DNA of 64,000 nucleotides from a bacterium (GTDB taxonomy: Bacteria; Oederibacteriota; PGYV01), in the NCBI GenBank assembly GCA_029565735.1, contig JAKQNO010000071.1, positions 98,411 through 162,410 on the forward strand, given 5' to 3'. Below, in pieces: positions 17,338 to 25,153 of the stretch. Position 1 is the stretch's first letter. Each line of letters begins with the position of its first letter. The notes under the pieces are model-generated. The model was not told where the DNA came from. It searched no databases and was given only the letters and a program-made list of their open reading frames with translations. The translations under genes and the position numbers were made by a program.

Positions 17338-19705
17338 TCGAAACGGTTTCCTTGTCATACTTGTAATCGCACTGCCTGCAGTATACCGTCACGTTGTTCT
17401 TGCGCCATTTTTCAAGAAGGAAAGGCGCGCCGCATTTTGGGCATTTTTCATCAATGGGCTTGTCCCACACCATAAATTTGCACTTGGGATAATTGCTGCA
17501 CCCGTAAAATTTTCTGGTCATCTTGAATGTTCTTTCTATTATATCCCCGCCGCAGTCAGGGCAAGGGACTCCGGCCTTTATTATATGCTGCTTTGTGTAT
17601 TTGCATTCAGGGTAGCGCGAGCACGCGATAAAAGCGCCGTAAGGGCCGCGTTTTAACAAAAGCGCGCTGCCGCAGTCAGGGCAGCTGCCCTCTATCTTTT
17701 CCTGCTCCCTTTCCATGCCTTCCATGGGCTTCGCGTTCTTGCATTCCGGATATTTTTCGCAGGACAGGAATTTGCCGAACCTGCCCCATTTTATTATCAT
17801 CCTGCTTCCGCACTTTTCGCATTTTTCCTCAATATTGCCCTCAAGCTCGCGTTTCATTTCATCCATGTGCGGTTCCGCCGCGGCTATAAGTTCCGACAGG
17901 TTGGAGAAGAAATCCTTTAACAGCGTTTTCCATTCAACGCTTCCCTCTTCAACGCGGTCAAGGTCGCCTTCCATTTTAGCTGTAAATTCTTCGTTTATAA
18001 TAGTCGGGAAATTCTTTGACAGAATGCCGGACACAAGGGTGCCAAGTTCGGTCGGCATAAACTTTCCCCTGTCCCTGTCCACATATTTCCTGTAAACAAG
18101 GGTGGAGATAATGGGCGCGTACGTGGAAGGCCTGCCGATATCTTTTTCTTCAAGCGCTTTAACAAGCGACGCGTCCGTGAAATACGGGGGCGGCTGGGTA
18201 AAGTGCTGCTCGGGCTTTAATTCCAAAAGCGATAAAGAGTCGCCTGTGTTTAATTCCGGAAGAAGCGCCTGTTCCTGGCTTCCATCGTCAGCGTCCTGTT
18301 CGCCGTTTTCCTGTTCTTTCGGCTCTTCGTCGTAAAGCTTCATGAAGCCGTCGAATTTTTTTACCGACCCGTTTGCCTGCAGCGTGTACGGGCCCGCGCT
18401 TATTTTTACGCGCGTGTCGTCAAATACGGCCGGCACGCTCTGCGACGCCATAAACCTTTTCCATATTATGGAGTATATCTTGAACTGGTCCGGGTCAAGG
18501 CTGTCCTTTACGGCGCCCAGGTTTCTGTAAGCCGAAGACGGCCTTATGGCTTCGTGCGCGTCCTGCGACGATTTTTTGCTTTTATAAACATTTGGCTCCG
18601 CCGGCACGTATTCGGGCCCAAGGTTTTCGCCTATGTATTTCATGGCTTCCTGCTGGGCTTCCGCGGCAACCCTTAAACTGTCGGTACGCATGTAGGTTAT
18701 AAGACCCACGTGGCCTTCGCCCTTGATGTCAATACCTTCATAAAGCTGCTGCGCCAGCATCATTGTCTTCTGCGCGGTGAACCTAAAACGCCTTGCGGCG
18801 TCCTGCTGAAGCGTGCTGGTTATAAAAGGCGGGTACTGTTTGCGCCTTCTTTCTTTTTTTATGACATCAGAAACCGTGTACTGCTGGTTTTTAAGCTCCG
18901 CCACCACGGCTGCGGAATCCGGCTCCGCTTTTAAATCAATTTTTTCGCCGTTTTTTTCCGTAAGCTTGGCTTCAAATTTTCCGGCGTTTATTTTTTCAAA
19001 TAATCCCTTAACGCTCCAGTATTCCACGGGGTTAAACGCGTCAATTTCCGCCTGCCTGTCCACTATAAGTTTTAACGCGACAGACTGCACCCTTCCGGCT
19101 GACAGCCCTTTTCTTAACACTTTCCATAAAAGCGGGCTTAAGCGGTAGCCCACAAGCCTGTCCAACACCCTTCTTGCCTGCTGGGCGTTTACCAGGTTAA
19201 TGTTAATTTCACGCGGATTATCAAGCGCCTTTAACACGGCGGTCTTTGTGATTTCGTTGAATGTAACCCTGACAATTTTCTGGGAACCCGGGTCCTTCTG
19301 CACGCGCTGAATTTCGTTTGCAACGTGCCAGCAGATGGCTTCGCCCTCGCGGTCAGGGTCGGTGGCAAGGTATATTTCGGCCGCGTTTTTTGTTTCTTCC
19401 TTTATTTCCTTTAAAATTTTCTTTTTGTCCTTCATTACTATATAGGTGGGGGTAAAGTCGTGTTCAACGTCAACGCCCAGTTTTGTTTTGGGAAGGTCAA
19501 AGATATGGCCTTTGGTGGCAAGGACCTTGTATTTGCCCGCCACAAATTTTTTTATGGTATTAACCTTGGTGGGAGACTCAACAAGGATAATTTTTCCGCT
19601 TTTTTCTTTGCCGGACTTTTTGGCTTTGGCCGTTTTTTTTACGGATGCCGGCTTTGCCTTTTTTTCCGGGCTTTTCTTTTTTTCATTTCCGGTGCTGTCA
19701 GACAA
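17330..19705 (-). CDS. topA: DNA topoisomerase I
   Basis: GKIILVESPTKVNTIKKF, ATDPDREGEAICWH, LITYMRTDSLR, C-terminal C4 zinc ribbons. A TTG start at 19705 is preferred because AGGAGG precedes it (track start 19738). Confidence 0.96.
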   Translation of the reverse strand: MSDSTGNEKKKSPEKKAKPASVKKTAKAKKSGKEKSGKIILVESPTKVNTIKKFVAGKYKVLATKGHIFDLPKTKLGVDVEHDFTPTYIVMKDKKKILKEIKEETKNAAEIYLATDPDREGEAICWHVANEIQRVQKDPGSQKIVRVTFNEITKTAVLKALDNPREININLVNAQQARRVLDRLVGYRLSPLLWKVLRKGLSAGRVQSVALKLIVDRQAEIDAFNPVEYWSVKGLFEKINAGKFEAKLTEKNGEKIDLKAEPDSAAVVAELKNQQYTVSDVIKKERRRKQYPPFITSTLQQDAARRFRFTAQKTMMLAQQLYEGIDIKGEGHVGLITYMRTDSLRVAAEAQQEAMKYIGENLGPEYVPAEPNVYKSKKSSQDAHEAIRPSSAYRNLGAVKDSLDPDQFKIYSIIWKRFMASQSVPAVFDDTRVKISAGPYTLQANGSVKKFDGFMKLYDEEPKEQENGEQDADDGSQEQALLPELNTGDSLSLLELKPEQHFTQPPPYFTDASLVKALEEKDIGRPSTYAPIISTLVYRKYVDRDRGKFMPTELGTLVSGILSKNFPTIINEEFTAKMEGDLDRVEEGSVEWKTLLKDFFSNLSELIAAAEPHMDEMKRELEGNIEEKCEKCGSRMIIKWGRFGKFLSCEKYPECKNAKPMEGMEREQEKIEGSCPDCGSALLLKRGPYGAFIACSRYPECKYTKQHIIKAGVPCPDCGGDIIERTFKMTRKFYGCSNYPKCKFMVWDKPIDEKCPKCGAPFLLEKWRKNNVTVYCRQCDYKYDKETVSNE

Positions 19706-19721
19706 TGTATAACCTCCTGGT

Positions 19722-20840
19722 TTACCTGTTGCGCACAAAATTCATTCCGGCAAGCTGCCTTATCGCGCCCTTCATTTCAAGCATTGTCAGCGTGGAGCTC
19801 AATTTAATTACATCAATATTACTTTCTAAAGCGATAATGTCAACATGTTTTTTTTCAAAACTTATTTTTTCATAAACCGTTTTTTCGCTTTCTGTCAGGT
19901 TTAACGCCGTATTTACCGCTGTTTCAGCGTTGGTGTCCGGTATTTTTATGTCCTCAAAAAATTCTATAAGAATGTCATCCGCGTCCTGCACAATCTTTGC
20001 GCCCTGGGAAATAAGCCGGTTGGCGCCGCGCGACTTTAAGGAAAAAATGGAGCCGGGTATGGCAAATACTTCCCTCCCCTGTTCAAGCGCAAAGTCAGCC
20101 GTTATCATTGTGCCGCTTTTTTCTCCGGCTTCCACAACCAGCACGCCTTTTGACAGCCCGCTTATGACCCTGTTGCGCTGCGGAAAGTTCTGTTTTAAAC
20201 CTTCGGCGTAAAAAGGGAATTCCGATATTATGGTAGCCTTTTCAAGCATCTCTTTTATAAGCGGCCTGTTTATCATGGTCAGAAGCTGGCCGAACCCGAA
20301 ACCCAGAACACCGGCGGTGTAGATTCCGCTGTTTAACGCCGCCCTGTGCGCCCTGCTGTCAATACCTGTTGCCAGGCCGCTTATCACGGAAAAGTCCGAA
20401 AAAATTGCGCGCATGCGCTGAACAACGCGCCTTACGGCCGCGTCGCCGTATTCAGTACACTGCCGCGTGCCCACTATCGCAAGCGGAAGCGCGGTTTCCC
20501 GGTAATCCGCCCCTGCCATGTACAGGACAGGCGGAGGGTCGTATATGGTTTTTAACTGCTTTGGGTATTCTATGTCATCACTGCAGATAATACGGACAGA
20601 GTTTTTTTGGCACGCCTCTTCTTCGCGTTCCGTAATTTCCGGGGTTAAGGCAAGTATGTCTTTCGCCGTTTCAACACCAATGCCTTCAACCGCAGTCAGC
20701 ATTTCGGGCGACGCATCAAAAATATCAAGGCAGGAACCGAAAACATTGATAAGCCTGCGGAGTTTTATCCCGCCGATTGCGGGAATAGTGTTAATGGCGA
20801 TTAATGCGTCTTTTTCCGTGCAGAATTTTCCCATTGTCAA
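19722..20840 (-). CDS. dprA: DNA processing protein DprA
   Basis: 372 aa; YPKQLKTIYDPPPVLYMAG, AIVGTRQCTEYG, VISGLATGIDSRAHRAAL. Confidence 0.95.
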   Translation of the reverse strand: MTMGKFCTEKDALIAINTIPAIGGIKLRRLINVFGSCLDIFDASPEMLTAVEGIGVETAKDILALTPEITEREEEACQKNSVRIICSDDIEYPKQLKTIYDPPPVLYMAGADYRETALPLAIVGTRQCTEYGDAAVRRVVQRMRAIFSDFSVISGLATGIDSRAHRAALNSGIYTAGVLGFGFGQLLTMINRPLIKEMLEKATIISEFPFYAEGLKQNFPQRNRVISGLSKGVLVVEAGEKSGTMITADFALEQGREVFAIPGSIFSLKSRGANRLISQGAKIVQDADDILIEFFEDIKIPDTNAETAVNTALNLTESEKTVYEKISFEKKHVDIIALESNIDVIKLSSTLTMLEMKGAIRQLAGMNFVRNR

Positions 20841-20939
20841 AACCCCTCTAAAGTTTTTTGATGCAATAGGATTTTACTATTACCAAGCAAATGCTGTCAA
20901 GCAAATACCCAAATAAAACCAATTAAACATATTGCAAAG

Positions 20940-20983
20940 TTTTCTATAAATTTTCTATTGACTTTCTAACTGTTTTCTATTAC
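20940..20983 (+). promoter_or_regulatory. Four direct repeats at 11-bp period overlapping the predicted promoter of the LexA-methyltransferase gene
   Basis: TTTCTA starts at 20941, 20952, 20963, 20974. Predicted -35 TTGACT (20958-20963), 17-bp spacer, -10 TACATT (20981-20986). Confidence 0.75.
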
Positions 20984-21013
20984 ATTATTTAAAACAAAAC
21001 ACGGAGGGTGTTT

Positions 21014-22531
21014 ATGATAACCAATAAGCAAAAAAAGATAGTAGATTACATAAACGATTACACAACAAAACACAACTTTGCTCCTTCTTTAACTGAAATT
21101 TGCAAACACTGCAAAATGGCTTCCGTTTCAACCGCACACTATCATATTAACAAATTATATTCAGCCGGGATTTTAGAGAAACAAAATCATAAATCACGTT
21201 CTTTATACATAAACGAAACCGAAAAATTATTGACAATACCTATACTGGGAACTATTTCCGCAGGGCAACCTATTGAAGCAATTCAAAACACAGAAACAAT
21301 AGCAGTCCCTAAAAGTAAAATACCTGATAAGTGCACAGTTTATGCACTTAGAGTATCAGGCGAAAGTATGAAAGACGAAAATATTAACAATGGCGATATA
21401 GTATTAGTAAAAAAACAAAATTTTGCCGTTAATGGGGATAAAGTAATTGCGCTTTTAGGAGGTTATGAAGTTACATTAAAAAGGTATTTTAAAGAAAAGA
21501 GAGCCATACGATTACAACCAGCCAACAAAGACTATTCTCCTATAATATTAAAACAAAGTGATTATTTAACTATACAGGGTGTAGTTATAGATTTAATCAA
21601 AAATTTTAAAGTGTCCGAAGAAATAGAATTAATGAATCCTATTACTAAAACCGCACCTGCACCATCAAATAAAATAATATTAGGTGATGTAATTGAAGAA
21701 CTACGAAAATTGCCTGACAACCATTTTGATATAGTCATTATCGATCCTCCTTACAATATAGGAAAAAATTTTGGTAATAACAATGATAAAATGGAAATGA
21801 ACGACTACGTTGATTGGTTTAAAAAATGGTTTAGAGAAAGTATGCGGGTAATGAAACCAACAGGAACGCTATTCATATATGGCTTTAGTGAAATCTTAGC
21901 TCACCTTTCCGTAGAGATACATTACGAAAAAAGATGGTTAATTTGGCACTATACAAATAAAAATGTTGCTTCTTTGAACTTCTGGCAAAGAAGTCACGAA
22001 GCAATAATTTGTGTTTGGAAAAATAATCCTATTTTTAATCGTGACGATGTAAGAGAACCTTATACTGAAGGTTTTTTAAATGGCGCAGCAGGAAAAATAA
22101 GAAAAGGTACCAATGGAAGATTTAGCAGAAATGGCAAGGAAACAGTATATAACGCCCATGAGAATGGAGCATTACCTCGGGATGTGTTAAAAGTTCCTGC
22201 TTTAGCAGGTGGTGCCGGCATGGTTGAACGTTGGTTTTTATGTAAAACATGCGGAAATGTTTACGAACCCCGCTTATTACAAGACCATATTAATCACGAA
22301 ATAATAAAACACCCGACGCAAAAACCAATGGAATTAACAAGAAGACTTATTAAATCTTGCAAGCCCGAAGAAAAAGGTTCAGTTTTAATTCCATTTGCCG
22401 GCAGCGGATCAGAATGTGCTGTTGCAAAAGAACTTGGTCTTTCATATGTAGGTATAGAAATTAATCCAGATTATATTAAATTGGCAGAAAAAATGATTTT
22501 TCAAACAAATAAGAATTGTGTCTTATTTTAA
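21014..22531 (+). CDS. LexA-type autocleavable repressor fused to beta-class DNA methyltransferase
   Basis: ATG at 21014 follows GGAGGG (track start GTG 21008). N-terminal winged-HTH, ISAGQP cleavage site, RVSGESMKDENI (Ser) and EVTLKRYF (Lys) as in LexA; C-terminal IIDPPYNIG, HPTQKPMELTRRLI, PFAGSGSECAVAKELGLSYVGIEINPDY. Confidence 0.93.
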   Translation: MITNKQKKIVDYINDYTTKHNFAPSLTEICKHCKMASVSTAHYHINKLYSAGILEKQNHKSRSLYINETEKLLTIPILGTISAGQPIEAIQNTETIAVPKSKIPDKCTVYALRVSGESMKDENINNGDIVLVKKQNFAVNGDKVIALLGGYEVTLKRYFKEKRAIRLQPANKDYSPIILKQSDYLTIQGVVIDLIKNFKVSEEIELMNPITKTAPAPSNKIILGDVIEELRKLPDNHFDIVIIDPPYNIGKNFGNNNDKMEMNDYVDWFKKWFRESMRVMKPTGTLFIYGFSEILAHLSVEIHYEKRWLIWHYTNKNVASLNFWQRSHEAIICVWKNNPIFNRDDVREPYTEGFLNGAAGKIRKGTNGRFSRNGKETVYNAHENGALPRDVLKVPALAGGAGMVERWFLCKTCGNVYEPRLLQDHINHEIIKHPTQKPMELTRRLIKSCKPEEKGSVLIPFAGSGSECAVAKELGLSYVGIEINPDYIKLAEKMIFQTNKNCVLF

Positions 22532-23205
22532 ACATCTATCTCTTTCTTTTTAGAAATAAAAGGTTTCTTAGTGAATAACACAAAACCATTTTCTAGTCGT
22601 TTCAAATTCTTATTTTCTATAAATCTTTTATATGGTAATCTTAACTCCCCTTTCTTAGTCTTTGGATTTTCAAAATATTCTCCGGAGGGTACATCATATT
22701 TAAGTTCAATAAATTCCCCTTCAATACTTTTTCCTGACTTTTTTTCTTTTCGAACTTCTCTACTGAACGTTTGTTTTTTTATCTGATAATTTAATACCAC
22801 TCCTTTATAGTCAACTTTAAAATCTATACCTTTATGGTCTAACTCTTCTGACATTTCAACTGTATTTTTTCCAAAAACAGCTTCTGCTACATATCCAGCA
22901 TGAATTTGCGTGATTATACTTGCCCAAGTTCTATAAATTCTTGCTGGCAGACCCTTATAAAAACAGGTTTTACACATAGTTGTTTTTTCTCTAAACGCTT
23001 CTATTTCACTGCTATATTTTTCACTATATTTTTTATAAAATTCTTCAAAAGAAATATAAATTTTTTTATTCCAATAAACATCGTAAAGCAAAAATAAAGC
23101 CTGGATATTTTTTGGTAAATCCATTTCAACAATTTTTATATTTCTATACATTTCTCTATATTGCCTGAGATTTACTTTTTCAAGTAATTTTTCAAATTCT
23201 TCCAT
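22528..23205 (-). CDS. Probable type II restriction endonuclease (PD-(D/E)XK, MjaI-like by recollection)
   Basis: 225 aa from ATG 23205 after AGGAGG (track start 23280). GIDFKVDYKGVVLNYQIKKQTF fits D-x(n)-QxK; CKTCFYKGLPARIYRTWASIITQIHAGYVAEAVFG; convergent with a DNA methyltransferase. Confidence 0.7.
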   Translation of the reverse strand: MEEFEKLLEKVNLRQYREMYRNIKIVEMDLPKNIQALFLLYDVYWNKKIYISFEEFYKKYSEKYSSEIEAFREKTTMCKTCFYKGLPARIYRTWASIITQIHAGYVAEAVFGKNTVEMSEELDHKGIDFKVDYKGVVLNYQIKKQTFSREVRKEKKSGKSIEGEFIELKYDVPSGEYFENPKTKKGELRLPYKRFIENKNLKRLENGFVLFTKKPFISKKKEIDV

Positions 23206-23222
23206 TCGTAACCTCCTTGTAT

Positions 23223-23242
23223 AATAACCTTTGTTTGTTATT
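23223..23242. promoter_or_regulatory. Dyad upstream of the endonuclease gene
   Basis: AATAAC-N8-GTTATT, about 18 bp upstream of the endonuclease ATG. Confidence 0.35.
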
Positions 23243-23309
23243 GTATCTTTTATAAATAATTTAGCAAGTATTTTTAACATTCAATTCACTAATTCCTTCT
23301 GTTTTTTAA

Positions 23310-24317
23310 TTACAACTTCATCTTCCCTATCATCAGATAATCTTTGTCAAAACCCGCGCTGTAATATATATACCCGTCGGCGCATACGGCTGCAGGGTAC
23401 ACGTTTTTGCCCGCCGCTATGTTCTGATAGCACATATCATCCCCGGCGCCAAGTTCAATGGCGCGCGCGCCGCAGTTATCAAGGTTTTCCCCGTTATAAC
23501 ACACAACCTGAAATTTGGACTTTCTGTCTTTTTTTGCAAGAAAATATATTCTGCCTTCATAATCCCCTATATACGCGTGAACAAAATACCCCGTGCCTTT
23601 TTCCTGCTCCACATACCCTTCGGCAAGGTTATATTTCATAAGCTTCATTTTCCCTTTGTCAATATAATCCTGTATAGCGTACACGGCGTACCTTCCGTTT
23701 ATGTAAGCTTCATCCAGAAGGCTCATATTATTAATTCCGATAAATTTTCCCATGACTTTTGCCATTTTATCTTCCTCTTCGCCGCCGCCCGGCGGAGTAA
23801 GTATGGAGTATTGCGATTTTTCAGGCATCTGGTTTTTGTTGCCTTTTGCAACCGGGGTGTACTTTAAACCCTTTTGTTCAAAGACGCGGCCGCTGCCGCT
23901 GTCAATAAAGGCGTTGCTGATTTCCTTAAAAGTAATCACCCTTTCCCCCTGCGCGTCATAAAAATGCAGCTGCTGCCCCCTTAAAAAATAAACACCGTTA
24001 TCGTAAAACCCGCGAAACTTCATCCTTATCACGCGGAAAGAATCGCTTTTTGAAAATGTATAAATGGTTTTGCATACCCCGTCTTTTTGGGAATACTTAA
24101 GCACCCTGTCGTTTGCCTGGTCCAGAAAATACATTTCGCCTGACGCGTCGGCGGCAAACTGCGTGTAAAGGCGGCAGCTGTCGGTTCCGGAGCCGGATTC
24201 AACGTTTATCCTTCCCATATCCATGCCCGATGCTTTTCTTGGTATTTTTATTATTTCAGCGGAAAAAACACACCCCCAGAAAGCCATAAATAATAAAACA
24301 GCAATAAACTTTTTCAT
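23310..24317 (-). CDS. Hypothetical secreted protein
   Basis: Signal peptide MKKFIAVLLFMAFWGCVFSAE from ATG 24317 (ATGA overlap with upstream gene); track start 24404 adds a non-signal N-terminus. Confidence 0.7.
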   Translation of the reverse strand: MKKFIAVLLFMAFWGCVFSAEIIKIPRKASGMDMGRINVESGSGTDSCRLYTQFAADASGEMYFLDQANDRVLKYSQKDGVCKTIYTFSKSDSFRVIRMKFRGFYDNGVYFLRGQQLHFYDAQGERVITFKEISNAFIDSGSGRVFEQKGLKYTPVAKGNKNQMPEKSQYSILTPPGGGEEEDKMAKVMGKFIGINNMSLLDEAYINGRYAVYAIQDYIDKGKMKLMKYNLAEGYVEQEKGTGYFVHAYIGDYEGRIYFLAKKDRKSKFQVVCYNGENLDNCGARAIELGAGDDMCYQNIAAGKNVYPAAVCADGYIYYSAGFDKDYLMIGKMKL

Positions 24318-25102
24318 TCCGCAGCCGCCCGTATAACGCTCTCGCCGCCGTTGGCTTCGTCGCATTCGGCAAGCGCGGAAGCCATGCACGGCGCCGGCAC
24401 GCATACAATATCGCCCGGCACGGTATCGCTTGAATAATGGTCAAGGACGCCGCTTGCGTGTATTACCACGTCGCCTTCGTAATAATAACTGTAGCCGGTA
24501 AACTCGCCGTCAGCGTCAAATTCCGCCTTTCTTTGTATGTCGTTTACCAGATACGGCAAATCGCCGTCATTTAAAAAAGCCGCTTCGTTCCTTTTCCAGA
24601 AGACTTTTTTATCCGTAAAGAAAATCCCCACATGCCTTGGCGCCCTGTAAAAAAACATTATGTCCCCGTTTTTTTTCTTTTCTGTTTTATGTTTTTCAAG
24701 CTCTTCGGATTTTTTCTTTTTCTGATACCAGTTGTTTGCCATGCATTTAAACTGCGTGCTTACAAGGTCAGACACCTTTATGCTTTTCACGCCGTTATTT
24801 TCATACACCCACTGGATAAATCCGGAACAGTCAAACCCTTTAAGGCACTCTGTTGATGTCTGATAGCAGGAAGAAGGTTTTTGCGGGCAGCTTTTGCATT
24901 TTACGCAGGGGCCTTTTCTGTTGTCGTTTTTGGCGCAGGAAAAATAATCATACGGCGATTTGGCGCCGTATACGTAATCCATACCGACATAATGAGACGC
25001 TGTGTTATACAGGGCTTTGGTAAATTCCGTTTCCCTGTCAGCCGCGTTAATCAGGGAGAAAAAAACGGCAATTACAATACCGGCAAAAATTGTTTTTTTC
25101 AT
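24314..25102 (-). CDS. NlpC/P60-family cell wall hydrolase with Cys-rich insertion
   Basis: 262 aa; signal peptide; FDCSGFIQWVYENNG, GDIMFFYRAPRHVGIFF; insertion CAKNDNRKGPCVKCKSCPQKPSSCYQTSTEC. Confidence 0.8.
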   Translation of the reverse strand: MKKTIFAGIVIAVFFSLINAADRETEFTKALYNTASHYVGMDYVYGAKSPYDYFSCAKNDNRKGPCVKCKSCPQKPSSCYQTSTECLKGFDCSGFIQWVYENNGVKSIKVSDLVSTQFKCMANNWYQKKKKSEELEKHKTEKKKNGDIMFFYRAPRHVGIFFTDKKVFWKRNEAAFLNDGDLPYLVNDIQRKAEFDADGEFTGYSYYYEGDVVIHASGVLDHYSSDTVPGDIVCVPAPCMASALAECDEANGGESVIRAAAE

Positions 25103-25153
25103 TCAGGCATCCTGTTTTTTTCGCTTTTGCTTAAATGCTTATTGCTTGTTTTT

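Noticed and set aside
21014-22531. Prophage CI-type repressor or simple host LexA
   Set aside because: No phage structural, integrase or att features nearby, and the frame continues without a break into a methyltransferase with intact DPPY and FAGSG motifs.
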